Origin: Paractinoplanes toevensis
GTDB lineage: Bacteria > Actinomycetota > Actinomycetes > Mycobacteriales > Micromonosporaceae
Length of the DNA: 64,000 nucleotides
Direction: 5' to 3'
NCBI RefSeq assembly: GCF_018332695.1
Contig: NZ_BOQN01000003.1
Coordinates: 62,001 to 126,000, forward strand
Shown piece by piece: positions 25,780 through 35,269 of the stretch; within the stretch, counting starts at the first letter, position 1, and each line of letters begins with the position of its first letter. The notes under the pieces are model-generated. The model saw only the letters and a program-made list of their open reading frames with translations. It did no database searches and was not told where the DNA came from. Made by a program: the position numbers and the translations under genes.

Positions 25780-26799
25780 ATGCTCAAGGTTGGTGTGATC
25801 GGCACCGGCATGATCGGTCAGGACCACATCCGGCGGATGACCACCGTGCTGTCCGGGGTGGCCGTGACCGCGGTCAGCGACGTCGACTCGGCGGTCGCCG
25901 CCGACGTCGGCGGCCGGATCGGGGCCACCGTGCACGCCACCGGCGAGGACGTCGTCGCCGACCCGCAGGTCGACGCGGTGCTGGTCTGCTCGTGGGGGCC
26001 CACCCACGAGCAGTACGTGCTGGCCGCGATCGCCGCCGGCAAGCCGGTGTTCTGCGAGAAGCCCCTGGCCACCACCCAGGAGGCCTGCCTGCGTATCGTC
26101 GAGGCCGAGGTGGCGTACGGCAGCCGGCTGGTGCAGGTCGGCTACATGCGGCGGTTCGACTTCGCCTACCGGCAGCTCAAGCTGACCCTCGAGTCGGGGG
26201 AGATCGGCTCGCCGCTGATGATGCACTGCGCCCACCGCAACGCCAGTGTGCCGTCGTTCTACCAGAAGGAGATGGCGATCACCGACACGGCGGTGCACGA
26301 GATCGACATGGCGCGCTGGATGTTCGGCGAAGAGATCGCGGCGGCCCGGGTCCTCGTCCCTCGCCGCAGTCGTAACGGCGGCGAGCTTCAGGACCCGCTC
26401 CTGCTGATCCTGGAGATGGCCAGCGGGGTGATCGTCGACGTCGAGCTCTCGGTCAACATCCGCTACGGGTACGACATCCGCGGCGAGATCGTGGGGGAGG
26501 ACGGCACCGCGGCGCTGGGCTCGCTCTCCCCGCTGGAGATCCGGACCGCGAAACAGGTGATCACGCCGGTTCCGGCGGACTGGCGGGAACGCTTCCTGCA
26601 GGCGTACGACGTGGAGCTCCAGGAATGGGTGCACGCCCTCGCCCTCGGCGGCCGGCCACTCGGCCCCACCGCCTGGGACGGCTATGCCGCCGCGGTCGTC
26701 TCCGACGCGGGCGTGGCAGCGCTGCGCACCGGCGAACGGGTCGAGGTCACCCTGGTCGAGCAGCCGAAGCTCTACTCCTCGGCGGAGGTGGTGGCGTGA
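25780..26799 (+). CDS. iolG: Gfo/Idh/MocA family dehydrogenase, probable inositol 2-dehydrogenase (IolG-like)
   Basis: A 339-residue NAD(P)-dependent oxidoreductase, most likely oxidising myo-inositol (or scyllo- or chiro-inositol) to an inosose at the head of the pathway. The dinucleotide motif GVIGTGMIGQDHI opens the protein, CEKPLATT carries the family lysine, and DTAVHEIDMARWMFGE holds the catalytic histidine region. It follows the ABC ATPase gene after nine bases and overlaps the next gene by a GTGA. Members of this family differ in stereoisomer preference, so the exact inositol isomer is uncertain. Confidence 0.87.
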   Translation: MLKVGVIGTGMIGQDHIRRMTTVLSGVAVTAVSDVDSAVAADVGGRIGATVHATGEDVVADPQVDAVLVCSWGPTHEQYVLAAIAAGKPVFCEKPLATTQEACLRIVEAEVAYGSRLVQVGYMRRFDFAYRQLKLTLESGEIGSPLMMHCAHRNASVPSFYQKEMAITDTAVHEIDMARWMFGEEIAAARVLVPRRSRNGGELQDPLLLILEMASGVIVDVELSVNIRYGYDIRGEIVGEDGTAALGSLSPLEIRTAKQVITPVPADWRERFLQAYDVELQEWVHALALGGRPLGPTAWDGYAAAVVSDAGVAALRTGERVEVTLVEQPKLYSSAEVVA

Positions 26800-27662
26800 A
26801 GATCGCGCTCGACCCCTACATGCTGCGCAGAGTGCCGCTGCTCTCCCTGCCCGGTGTGGTGGCCGACCTCGGCTACCAGTACATCGAGATGTCGCCGCGG
26901 GACGACTTCCTGCCGTTCTTCCTGCACCCCCGGATAGACGACGCCGGGGTGGCCGCGTTCAAGCGGGCCCTGGCCGCGGCCGGCGTCGCCGTCTCCTCCG
27001 TGCTGCCCCTCTACCGCTGGTCGGGGCCGGACGAGGACGCCCGGCAGGCGGCCGTGCGGTACTGGAAACGGGCCATCGAGATCACCGTGGACCTCGGTGT
27101 CGACGTGATGAACTCCGAGTTCAACGGCCGCCCGTCGCAGCCCGGCGAGAGCGAGGCGCAGTTCTGGCGGTCTCTCGACGAGCTGTTGCCGATCTTCGAG
27201 CGGGAGGGCGTACGGCTGGTGCTCGAACCGCACCCGGACGACTTCGTCGAGGACGGCATCGCCGGTGTCAACCTGGTCCGCGGCATCAACTCGCCGAACG
27301 TGTCGTTCCTCTACTGCGCGCCGCACACCTTCCACCAGGGCGGTGATCTGGCCGCGGTGATGCGGCACGCCGGCCCGCTGCTGACCCAGCTGCACCTGGC
27401 CGACTCGTTCGACCATCGCGGGTCGTCCGGGCTCCGCTACATCGTCAACCCGCCCGGCTCGACCGCGCGGGTCCATCAGCACCTCGACATCGGGCAGGGC
27501 GAGGTCGACTGGGACCTCTTCTTCGCGACACTGGCCGAGATCGGGTTCGACGGCATCGCCACCGTCTGTGTCTTCGCATGGGAAGAGCGGGCCGAAGAAT
27601 CGGCCCGCTCCAACCTGTCCCAGGTCAACCAATATGTGGAGAAGCACTTCAGGAAATCGTGA
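26796..27662 (+). CDS. Sugar phosphate isomerase/epimerase (IolI/IolH-like)
   Basis: A 288-residue xylose-isomerase-like TIM barrel (AP endonuclease 2 fold). Metal-binding segments are visible: EFNGRP, LVLEPHPDDF, LYCAPHTFHQGGD and QLHLADSFDHR. In inositol clusters such proteins are 2-keto-myo-inositol isomerases (IolI) or the poorly defined IolH. GTG 26796 overlaps the iolG-like stop, so the gene is the last member of the operon. Its 3' end overlaps the convergent subtilase gene by 14 bases, with no terminator hairpin between them. Confidence 0.85.
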   Translation: MKIALDPYMLRRVPLLSLPGVVADLGYQYIEMSPRDDFLPFFLHPRIDDAGVAAFKRALAAAGVAVSSVLPLYRWSGPDEDARQAAVRYWKRAIEITVDLGVDVMNSEFNGRPSQPGESEAQFWRSLDELLPIFEREGVRLVLEPHPDDFVEDGIAGVNLVRGINSPNVSFLYCAPHTFHQGGDLAAVMRHAGPLLTQLHLADSFDHRGSSGLRYIVNPPGSTARVHQHLDIGQGEVDWDLFFATLAEIGFDGIATVCVFAWEERAEESARSNLSQVNQYVEKHFRKS

Positions 27663-30441
27663 ACGCCTTCGTCGTGGTGCTGACGTTGCCGAGCTTGTCG
27701 GTCGCCTTCAGCGTCCAGGTGACCGCGCCCTTGCTCATCGCCGACGTGTCGACGGCCAGTGTGTACGGGCTGGTCGTGCTGGTCGCCAGGCTCTGACCGG
27801 TGGCGTCGAGCAGTTCGAGCGACTCGACGCCGGCCGGGTCGGTGACCGCCACCTTGATCTGGGTGCCGGCCGAGGCGGCGAACTTGATGGTGGACACCGT
27901 CACCCTCGGGCCGGCGTAGTCCACGTTGACCGTCTTGCTGACGGTCAGCGTGTTGCCGGCCGTGTCGGTCGTCCGGACCGCCACCGCGTAGGCGCCGGCC
28001 AGGCCGGTGGTGTCCCAGTCGATCGACCACGGTGCCGAGGTGATCTGGGCGACCGGCTTGCCCTTGACCAGCAGGTCCATCGTCGCGATGTCGTCCGCCG
28101 GGTTGGTCAGCGCGATGGCGACGGTGCCCTTGACGTACGCCGTCGGCAGCGTCCAGACCGCCGACGGAGCCGTGTTGTCGACCCGGAACGTGCTGGTCGT
28201 CGTGGTGGCGTTGCCGGCGTAGTCGGTGGCGGTGACCGCCGCCGACACGTCACCGGTGATGCCGGTGCTGGTCCACCTGGCCGCGTACGGCGCGGTCGCG
28301 GCGCCGCTGACGGTGACGACCTTGCCGCTCGGCAGGGTCAGCGCCATCTTCACGGTCTTCAGGCCGGTCTCGTCGGTGACGTCCGGGGTGATGGTGATGG
28401 CACCGCGCACCGCGCTCGCGGTGACGTCGCCGACGACCGGGGCGGTGTTGTCGAACACCAGGGTCCGGTCGATCGTGGTGATCTGCCCGAGCTTGTCGGT
28501 GCCGCGCAGGGTCAGCGTGCTGCTGCCGTTGAACGCGCTGCCGTCGACCGGGATCACGTACGGCGTGGTGGTGTCCGTGCCGAGCACGTTGCCTTCCGCG
28601 TCGAGCACCTCGACCGAAGCGACCCCGGCCGTGTCCGTCGCGGCGGCCTTGATGTCGACGGTGCCGCGCAGCGCCGTCTTGGCCACGACGGTCGGGCTGC
28701 TCCAGGTCAGCTTCGGCCCGGCGTTGTCGACGCCGACGTTCTTCGTGGTGCCGGCGGTGTTGCCGGCCAGGTCGGTGACGACGACCTTGACCGCCATCGT
28801 GCCGGACAGCCCGGAGGTGTCCCAGTCGTACGTCCACGGCGCCGAGGTCACCGAGCCGACCTTGACGTTCTTGACGTACACGTCCATCTGGGCGAGGTCG
28901 TCCGCCGGGTTGTCCAGGGCGATCGCGGTGGTGCCGGTGACGAACGACGGGATGGTGGCGGCCGCCGACGGGGCGGTGTTGTCCACGTTGAGCACGGTCG
29001 TGGCGGTGGTGGTGTTGCCGGCCGTGTCGGTGGCGGTGATCGCGATGCCCACCGCGCCGGTGACCCCGGCACTGTTGTAGCTCATCGACCACGGTGCCTT
29101 GGCGGCGCTGAACGCGACCGTCCGGCCGTTCGGCGGGGTCACGACCATCCGCACCGACTTGACCGGGCCGGCCGCCGAGGCGACCGTCGGGGTCACCAGG
29201 ATCTTGCCGCGGGCCGGGGAGGCCGGCGACACGGTGATGTCCGAGATGGCGAGGTCCGGGGTCGCGCTGATCCGCTGCACGGCGCCGGCGATGTCGAGGC
29301 GGCCCCGGGCGACCCAGGTGCCGACGCCGTCGGCGGAGTTCTCCAGCGCGTCGCGAACCTGGTCGGCGGTGGCGTCCGGCTCGGCCGACAGCACCAGGGC
29401 GGCGGCGCCCGCGACGAGCGGGGCGGACGAGCTGGTGCCCTCGAACATGGTGAAGTTGCCACCGCCGGCGGCCTGGGCGATGTTGCTGCCCGGCGCGGCC
29501 AGATCGACCCACGGGTCGGCCGGGCTGTTGTAGTTGGTCCAGGAGTACTTGGTGTCGGTCTGGGTCGAGCCGGCGACCGCGATCGCCGGGATGCTGGCGG
29601 CCGGGTAGGTGCGGGTGACCTTGCCGTCGTTGCCGGCCGAGGCCACCACGACGACGTTGTGCGCGTAGGCGTACTGGACGGCCGAGTCGAGCAGCTGGCT
29701 GCTCTCCGCGCCGCCGAGCGACAGGTTGATCACGTCGGCGCCGTTGTCGGCGGCGTACATGATGCCCTTCGCGATGTTGTCGTACGTGCCGGTGCCGTCC
29801 GCGCCCAGCACCTTGACCGGGAGGATCCGGCATTCCCAGCAGACGCCGACCATGCCGGAGCCGTTGTTGGCGGCGGCCGCGGCCACGGTGGCCACCGCCG
29901 TGCCGTGCCCGGCGTCGTCGCTCGGGCCGCTGTCGTCGTTGACGAAGTCGTAGCCGGGCAGCACCCGGCCGGCGATCTCACTGACCTCGTTGACCCCGGT
30001 GTCGACCACGGCCACCACGACGCTGTCGCCGGTGGTGACATCCCAGGCCGCCGGGGCCTTGGCGGTGGTCAGACCCCACTGCCGGCTGAAGAGGGTGTCG
30101 TCGGGCGTGACGGCGTCGGCCTTGGCGACCGCGTTCGTCTCCACGTACGCGACGTTCGGGTCGGCCTTGAGCGTGGCCACCGCGTCCGCCCGGTCCGCGG
30201 CGGGCACCGCGACGGTCACGGCGCTCAGCTCGGCCGATGCGTCGCTGGACAGCACCGTGACGTCCGGGTCGGCGTCGAGCTTGCGTACGGTGGTGGCCAC
30301 CGTCGACGCGGAGCGCAGGCCGACGATCAGTTCGGTCGGGGTCTTCGTGGCTGCGAAGACCGGCGTGGCGGCGGCTGCGGATACACCGAGCGAAGCTGCG
30401 GCGATGACCGCTGCGGTTGCGGCCGGGAGTCGATACCTCAA
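27649..30441 (-). CDS. Secreted S8 (subtilisin-like) serine protease with six Ig-like domains
   Basis: A 930-residue exported protease. It has a signal peptide (residues 1-30, ending TPVFA-A), an I9-like propeptide to about residue 110, and a subtilase domain with the full triad: Asp147 (VVDTGV), His179 (AGHGTA) and Ser337 (GTSSSAP). From about residue 415 to the end lie six bacterial Ig-like beta domains arranged as a duplicated set of three (A-B-C, A'-B'-C'). The B copies share NPADD and SAPW..DWDT motifs; the C copies share EVLDAEG/ELLDATG and TDKLGQ/TDKLGN. These probably bind wall or polysaccharide. It starts with TTG at 30441 behind GAGGTGA, which is unusual. The 3' end overlaps the convergent isomerase gene. 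Confidence 0.92.
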   Translation of the reverse strand: MRYRLPAATAAVIAAASLGVSAAAATPVFAATKTPTELIVGLRSASTVATTVRKLDADPDVTVLSSDASAELSAVTVAVPAADRADAVATLKADPNVAYVETNAVAKADAVTPDDTLFSRQWGLTTAKAPAAWDVTTGDSVVVAVVDTGVNEVSEIAGRVLPGYDFVNDDSGPSDDAGHGTAVATVAAAAANNGSGMVGVCWECRILPVKVLGADGTGTYDNIAKGIMYAADNGADVINLSLGGAESSQLLDSAVQYAYAHNVVVVASAGNDGKVTRTYPAASIPAIAVAGSTQTDTKYSWTNYNSPADPWVDLAAPGSNIAQAAGGGNFTMFEGTSSSAPLVAGAAALVLSAEPDATADQVRDALENSADGVGTWVARGRLDIAGAVQRISATPDLAISDITVSPASPARGKILVTPTVASAAGPVKSVRMVVTPPNGRTVAFSAAKAPWSMSYNSAGVTGAVGIAITATDTAGNTTTATTVLNVDNTAPSAAATIPSFVTGTTAIALDNPADDLAQMDVYVKNVKVGSVTSAPWTYDWDTSGLSGTMAVKVVVTDLAGNTAGTTKNVGVDNAGPKLTWSSPTVVAKTALRGTVDIKAAATDTAGVASVEVLDAEGNVLGTDTTTPYVIPVDGSAFNGSSTLTLRGTDKLGQITTIDRTLVFDNTAPVVGDVTASAVRGAITITPDVTDETGLKTVKMALTLPSGKVVTVSGAATAPYAARWTSTGITGDVSAAVTATDYAGNATTTTSTFRVDNTAPSAVWTLPTAYVKGTVAIALTNPADDIATMDLLVKGKPVAQITSAPWSIDWDTTGLAGAYAVAVRTTDTAGNTLTVSKTVNVDYAGPRVTVSTIKFAASAGTQIKVAVTDPAGVESLELLDATGQSLATSTTSPYTLAVDTSAMSKGAVTWTLKATDKLGNVSTTTKAFTIS

Positions 30442-30519
30442 GTCAGATCACCTCGCGGGGCAACATCGGTTGTTCCGCGGGCTATTCAAGATCTTTTCCC
30501 GGGGTCATAAGCTGGGGCG

Positions 30520-31767
30520 ATGAGCGAGCGCGTAACGAACTGGGCCGGCAACATCGTCTTCGGTGCGAAGCGGTTGCACCGACCGGAAAGCGCCGAACAG
30601 ATCCAGGATCTGGTCGCGGCGGGCGGACCACTGCGCGTTCTGGGCAGCGGGCACTCGTTCAACCGGATGGCCGACACCGACGGCGACCTGATTTCGCTGG
30701 CCGATCTGCCGCGGATCGTGGAGATCTCGCCGGACCGCCGGTCGGTCCGGGTCGACGGCGGCATCCGCTACGGCGATCTCGCCGTCCGGCTGTACGAGGA
30801 GGGCCTGGCCCTGCACAACATGGCGTCGCTGCCGCACATCTCGGTGGCCGGCGCGGTCGCCACCGCCACGCACGGCTCCGGGGCGCGCAACGCCAACCTG
30901 GCCACCGCCGTCTCCTCGGTCGAGCTGATCGACGGCACCGGCCGGCCGGTGACCCTGACCCGGGACGACCCCGACTTCCTCGGCGTGGTCGTCGGGCTGG
31001 GCGCGCCGGGCATCGTCACGGCACTGACCCTCGACGTGGTCGAGGCCTTCGAACTGCGCCAATACGTGTACGACACGGTTCCGCGCGCGTCGATCGAGAG
31101 CCACCTGGCCGAGATGCTCGCCGACGGTTACAGCGTCAGCCTGTTCACCGACTGGACCGGCCTGGACGCCAACATGGGCTGGCTCAAGCGGGCCTCTGAG
31201 CTCTCCGGGGACTGGTTCGGCGCGCGCCGGGCGGACGGGCCGCGGCACCCCGTCCCGGGCATGCCCCCGGCCAACAGCACCGACCAGTCCGGCGAGCCGG
31301 GCCCGTGGCACACCCGCCTGCCGCACTTCCGGATGGAGTTCACCCCGAGCGCCGGCGCCGAACTGCAGTCGGAGTGGCACGTCGCGGCCGGCGACGCCCT
31401 GGCCGCGATCGACGCGGTGGCCTCGATCCGCTCGCTCGTCGCCTCGGTGCTGCAGGTCTGTGAGATCCGCGCGATCGCGGCCGACGAGCTGTGGCTGAGC
31501 CCGAACTACCACCGGAACAGCGTGGCGCTGCACTTCACCTGGATCGCCGACACCGACGCGGTGCTGCCGGTGGTCGCGGCGGTCGAGGAGCGGCTGGCGC
31601 CGCTGCACCCGCGCCCGCACTGGGGCAAGGTCTTCACCACCCCGCCGTGGGTGCTGGCCGCGGATTACGAGCGGTTCGGCGATTTTCAAGATCTCGTACG
31701 CCGTTACGACCCGGCCGGGACATTCCGAAACCCCTGGCTGGACGCCATCCTGGGGGATGTCAAATAA
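30520..31767 (+). CDS. FAD-linked alditol oxidase (AldO-like)
   Basis: A 415-residue flavoprotein very similar in layout to Streptomyces AldO, which oxidises xylitol, sorbitol and other alditols at C1, releasing hydrogen peroxide. The N-terminus TNWAGNIVFGAKRLHRP is typical. The FAD domain has VLGSGHSF, whose His is the covalent FAD attachment site in AldO, and SLPHISVAGAVATATHGSG. The ALO-type C-terminal domain shows FTDWTGLDANMGWLKR, HFRMEFTPSAGAELQSEW and RPHWGKVF. It is divergent from the subtilase gene, with 78 bp between the starts. It is the only gene in its unit as far as can be seen. The substrate is assigned by similarity only. Confidence 0.9.
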   Translation: MSERVTNWAGNIVFGAKRLHRPESAEQIQDLVAAGGPLRVLGSGHSFNRMADTDGDLISLADLPRIVEISPDRRSVRVDGGIRYGDLAVRLYEEGLALHNMASLPHISVAGAVATATHGSGARNANLATAVSSVELIDGTGRPVTLTRDDPDFLGVVVGLGAPGIVTALTLDVVEAFELRQYVYDTVPRASIESHLAEMLADGYSVSLFTDWTGLDANMGWLKRASELSGDWFGARRADGPRHPVPGMPPANSTDQSGEPGPWHTRLPHFRMEFTPSAGAELQSEWHVAAGDALAAIDAVASIRSLVASVLQVCEIRAIAADELWLSPNYHRNSVALHFTWIADTDAVLPVVAAVEERLAPLHPRPHWGKVFTTPPWVLAADYERFGDFQDLVRRYDPAGTFRNPWLDAILGDVK

Positions 31768-31818
31768 ACCGGTAACAACCTGCGCAGATAAAAACTTCGT
31801 TAAGTGTTGATCCGCTCG

Positions 31819-31832
31819 TGGGAGCGCTCCCG
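31819..31832. promoter_or_regulatory. CebR-like operator upstream of the triple-repeat secreted protein gene
   Basis: TGGGAGCGCTCCCG contains a perfect 12-bp palindrome and matches 13 of 14 bases of the TGGGAGCGCTCCCA box bound by the LacI-family cellobiose regulator CebR in Streptomyces. It is 52 bp upstream of ATG 31884. Confidence 0.6.
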
Positions 31833-31883
31833 TATTGCCAGCCGAAGCGAATTGGTCAGGCTTACGGGAAGGCGCAGGATCCA

Positions 31884-33032
31884 ATGTACAGGTCCCGGTC
31901 GTACAAGAAACCCACCAGTAACGCGCGCCGCTGGCAGATCGGTGCCGTGGCCGGGGTTGCGGTCGCCATCGTGGGCGTCGGTCTCGGCGTCGCCTCCGCC
32001 GCCGAGGCCGTCCCGACGGTCAACTGCCCCGCCGTCAAGATCGGCGTCGCGGTGCCGGCTCAGGCGCAGGCCGAGGTGCAGAGCAATCTCCAACTGCTCA
32101 ACACCCAGATCAACGAGGCCAACACCCGGCTCAAGAATACGGTCGGCCAGGGCGGCCCCGCCTTCATCCAGAACGCGATCCTCGGCCCGCTGGCCGACAA
32201 GCGGTTCGCCACGATCAACCGGATGGAGACGGCGATCGGCCGCAACGCGGCCAAGCCCGATCTCAACGCCGAAGGCCTGAAGACCTGCACGCTGAACCAG
32301 AACGGCGGCACGTCCGCCGCGCAGCCCACCGCGGTGGCCACCTCGGCCGCTTCCGCGGGCGGCGGCTCCGCCGCGGCCGGCGGCGTCGGCAACATCAGCT
32401 GCCCGCAGGTCAACGTGAACGTCGCCGTGCCCGCGTCGGCCTCCGCCGAGGTGCAGCGCAACCTCGAACTGCTCAACACCCAGATCGCCGAAGCGCAGAA
32501 GCGGCTCGAGACCTCGGTCGGCCAGGGTGGCGCCGCGTTCGTGCAGAACGCCATCCTCGGCCCGCTGGCCGACAAGCGGTTCGCCACGATCAACCGGATC
32601 GAAACCGCGATCGGCCGCCAGTCCACCAAGCCGAACCTGAACGCCGAAGGCCTCAAGACCTGCACCGTCAGCAGCAGCGCCGGTGCGGCGCAGGGCACCG
32701 GGGTCCAGGTCCAGGACGCCGCGGCGGTCGCCGCCTCGGCCGGCAAGATCAGCTGCCCGGCCGTGAACGTCAACGTGGCGATCCCGGTCCAGGCCGCGGC
32801 CGAGGTGCAGCGCAACCTCGACCTGCTCAACACCCAGATCGCCGAGTCGCAGAAGCGCCTCGAGACCTCGGTCGGGCAGGGCGGCGCCGCCTTCGTGCAG
32901 AACGCCATCCTCGGCCCGCTGGCCGACAAGCGGAACTCGACGATCAACCGGATCGAGACCGCGATCGGCCGCAACGCCGCCAAGCCGGACCTGAACGCCG
33001 AGGGTCTGAAGACCTGCACCGTCGTGAAGTAG
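31884..33032 (+). CDS. Secreted protein of three exact 88-residue Cys-bounded repeats
   Basis: A 382-residue exported protein with no domain I recognise. A basic N-terminus ([10 protein letters not shown]) and hydrophobic segment ([20 protein letters not shown]) form a signal or anchor. Three repeats follow at residues 48-135, 173-260 and 291-378, each 88 residues, each beginning and ending with cysteine, joined by Ala/Ser/Gly-rich linkers of 37 and 30 residues. Each repeat contains [30 protein letters not shown] and LNAEGLKTC. The two cysteines may form one disulfide per repeat. ATG 31884 is chosen because AGGAT lies five bases upstream and gives a short basic N-region. A CebR-like box upstream suggests control by cellulose-derived sugars. 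A strong terminator follows. Confidence 0.85.
   Translation: MYRSRSYKKPTSNARRWQIGAVAGVAVAIVGVGLGVASAAEAVPTVNCPAVKIGVAVPAQAQAEVQSNLQLLNTQINEANTRLKNTVGQGGPAFIQNAILGPLADKRFATINRMETAIGRNAAKPDLNAEGLKTCTLNQNGGTSAAQPTAVATSAASAGGGSAAAGGVGNISCPQVNVNVAVPASASAEVQRNLELLNTQIAEAQKRLETSVGQGGAAFVQNAILGPLADKRFATINRIETAIGRQSTKPNLNAEGLKTCTVSSSAGAAQGTGVQVQDAAAVAASAGKISCPAVNVNVAIPVQAAAEVQRNLDLLNTQIAESQKRLETSVGQGGAAFVQNAILGPLADKRNSTINRIETAIGRNAAKPDLNAEGLKTCTVVK
32025..33017 (+). repeat. Three tandem 264-bp coding repeats
   Basis: Repeat units at 32025-32288, 32400-32663 and 32754-33017 each run from a TGC codon to a TGC codon and are exactly 264 bp long. Units 2 and 3 are the most alike at DNA level, which points to recent duplication or gene conversion. 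Confidence 0.85.
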
Positions 33033-33047
33033 CGACAACCCTGGTCG

Positions 33048-33089
33048 GATCTCCGGGTGCCCCCAACGGTGGTGGGGCGCCCGGAGATC
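33048..33089 (+). terminator. Terminator after the triple-repeat protein gene
   Basis: Arms 33048-33063 and 33074-33089 pair over 16 positions with a single G-U, around a 10-nt loop, 15 bp after the stop. No long T-run follows. Confidence 0.65.
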
Positions 33090-33138
33090 TTGCTTACGCT
33101 CACATCTTCCTGTCACACACCAGCGGTACCTTTTGCTC

Positions 33139-35169
33139 ATGCCCGCCGATGCGCCGAAACAGCCCACCCGCCACCCGTGGCGGGTCGAGGGAGCGCCACC
33201 CTCCACCGACCCCGAGGGCCCGAAGAAGCCGCGGCCCGCGTGGATGCGTTTCGGCTGGATGCTGGTGGTGCTGCTGGCGATCAACTGGATCATCTCGTCG
33301 TTCCTGCTGTCGCCGCCCGAGCGCACCCCGGTGTCCTACACGTTCTTCCTGACCCAGGTGCAGTCGGCCAACGTCAAGGAGATCACCTCCACCGGCGACA
33401 CCATCGAGGGCGAGTTCACCAAGAAGGCGTCCTACACGCCGTCCGGCGAGACCAAGGCCGAAGAGGTCGACCGCTTCACCACCCAGCGGCCCTCGTTCGC
33501 CGACGACGATCTGTTCGCCAAGCTGCAGGCCACCAACGTCCCGGTCAACGCCAACTCGCCCGACAAGTCCGCGCCCGTCTGGCAGCAGATCCTGGTCGGC
33601 TTCGGTCCCACCCTGCTGCTCGTCGGCCTGCTGGTCTGGTTCAGTCGCCGGGCCGCGGCCGGGCTCGGCGGGGGCGGTGGCCTCGGCGGCTTCGGCCGGT
33701 CCCGGGCCAAGCTCTACCAACCCGAGTCCGGGCCGCGCACCACCTTCGCCGACGTGGCCGGCATCGAGGAGGTCGAGCAGGAGGTCACCGAGATCGTCGA
33801 CTTCCTGCGCGAGCCCGAGAAATACCGCAAGCTCGGCGCCCAGATCCCGCACGGCGTGCTGCTGTCCGGCCCGCCCGGCACCGGCAAGACGCTGCTGGCC
33901 CGCGCGGTCGCCGGCGAGGCCCAGGTGCCGTTCTTCTCGATCTCCGCCTCCGAGTTCATCGAGATGATCGTGGGCGTCGGCGCCTCCCGGGTCCGTGACC
34001 TGTTCGACCAGGCGAAAAAGGTCGCCCCGTCGATCATCTTCATCGACGAGCTCGACGCCATCGGCCGCGCCCGCGGCGGCTCCCAGTCGCTCGGCGGCAA
34101 CGACGAGCGCGAGCAGACACTCAACCAGATCCTCACCGAGATGGACGGCTTCACCGGCAGCGAGGGCGTCGTCGTGCTCGCCGCCACCAACCGCGCCGAG
34201 ATCCTCGACTCGGCGCTGCTGCGCCCCGGCCGCTTCGACCGCCGGGTCACCGTCAGCCCACCCGACCTGTCCGGCCGCCGGGCCATCCTCGCCGTGCACA
34301 CCCGCGGCGTCCCCGTCGCCGAGGGCGTCGACCTCGACGCCCTCGCCTCCTCGACCCCCGGCATGGTCGGCGCCGACCTGAAAAACCTGGTCAACGAGGC
34401 CGCCCTGCTCGCCGCCCGGCGCGGCCACGACCAGGTGCTGACCCCCGACTTCACCGACGCCCTCGAAAAGATCATGCTGGGCACGGTCCGCGGCATCATG
34501 CTCAACCCCGACGAGAAGGAGCGCACCGCGTTCCACGAGTCGGGGCACGCACTGCTCGGCATGCTCACCCCGGGCGCCGACCCGGTCCGGAAGATCTCGA
34601 TCATCCCGCGCGGCCAGGCCCTCGGCGTGACCTTCCAGAGCCCGTCCACCGACCGGTACGGATACTCGGCGAAGTACCTCCGCGGGCGGATCATCGGGGC
34701 GCTCGGCGGGCGGGCCGCCGAAGAGGTCGTCTACGGCGACATGACCACCGGTGCCGAGTCCGACCTCGACCAGGTCAGCAACATCGCGCGCCAGATGGTC
34801 GGGCGGTGGGGCATGTCCGACGCGATCGGGCCGGTCACGGTTCTGCCGCCGCCGGGGCAGGAGTCGCCGCTCGGGCTCGACGGGGTGGCGCCGGCGACCA
34901 AGGAGCTGATCGACGCCGAGGTCCGTAAGATCGTCGAGTCCTGTTATGCCGAGGCCCTGTCGTTGCTGCGGTCCCACCGGGCTCAGCTCGACGGGCTGGC
35001 GCAGCGGCTTCTCGCGGCCGAGACTCTCGACGAGTCCGATGCCTATGCAGCTGCTGGGATTGATCGGGCCTCGGCTCCGGGGGCGGTTGCTCGTGGCGAG
35101 ATTCCTGGGGTTTCTGTTGCTCCTGGTCTTCCCTTGCCTGGTCTTTCCGATGCTGCCTCTGGGCGTTGA
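33139..35169 (+). CDS. ftsH: ATP-dependent zinc metalloprotease FtsH
   Basis: A 676-residue membrane AAA+ protease that degrades membrane and regulatory proteins as a hexamer. Two membrane segments ([18 protein letters not shown], and [10 protein letters not shown] near residue 160) flank an extracytoplasmic domain. The AAA module has Walker A GPPGTGKT at 244-251, Walker [12 protein letters not shown] and the second region of homology around [19 protein letters not shown]. The zinc site HESGH is at 466-470. ATG 33139 is preferred over TTG 33133. There is no Shine-Dalgarno sequence, so the mRNA may be leaderless, with TACCTT at 33127-33132 as a possible -10. It stands alone between two strong hairpins. 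Confidence 0.95.
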   Translation: MPADAPKQPTRHPWRVEGAPPSTDPEGPKKPRPAWMRFGWMLVVLLAINWIISSFLLSPPERTPVSYTFFLTQVQSANVKEITSTGDTIEGEFTKKASYTPSGETKAEEVDRFTTQRPSFADDDLFAKLQATNVPVNANSPDKSAPVWQQILVGFGPTLLLVGLLVWFSRRAAAGLGGGGGLGGFGRSRAKLYQPESGPRTTFADVAGIEEVEQEVTEIVDFLREPEKYRKLGAQIPHGVLLSGPPGTGKTLLARAVAGEAQVPFFSISASEFIEMIVGVGASRVRDLFDQAKKVAPSIIFIDELDAIGRARGGSQSLGGNDEREQTLNQILTEMDGFTGSEGVVVLAATNRAEILDSALLRPGRFDRRVTVSPPDLSGRRAILAVHTRGVPVAEGVDLDALASSTPGMVGADLKNLVNEAALLAARRGHDQVLTPDFTDALEKIMLGTVRGIMLNPDEKERTAFHESGHALLGMLTPGADPVRKISIIPRGQALGVTFQSPSTDRYGYSAKYLRGRIIGALGGRAAEEVVYGDMTTGAESDLDQVSNIARQMVGRWGMSDAIGPVTVLPPPGQESPLGLDGVAPATKELIDAEVRKIVESCYAEALSLLRSHRAQLDGLAQRLLAAETLDESDAYAAAGIDRASAPGAVARGEIPGVSVAPGLPLPGLSDAASGR

Positions 35170-35195
35170 GCCTTCCGTTCTTCTTGCGCTGGGAC

Positions 35196-35269
35196 GGTTG
35201 TGGGCCGGGAGTGACCATGCTGGGCGGTAAAGCATCTATGCCCTGCATGGCCACTCCCGGCCCACAACC
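35196..35269. terminator. Large inverted repeat downstream of ftsH
   Basis: Arms 35196-35220 and 35245-35269 (25 bp each) are complementary except for one position that can pair as G-U, and the 24-nt loop can add four more pairs (GGGC 35222-35225 with GCCC 35240-35243). It lies 26 bp after the ftsH stop and is the likely terminator, although the arms are unusually long. Confidence 0.65.

Noticed and set aside
27568-30510. A 980-codon plus-strand frame over the subtilase gene
   Set aside because: Composition artefact; the minus strand encodes signal peptide, catalytic triad and Ig-like domains.
33051-33138. A ribosome binding site for ftsH
   Set aside because: No purine-rich sequence lies at proper spacing; the segment is mostly terminator hairpin, so a leaderless start is more likely.
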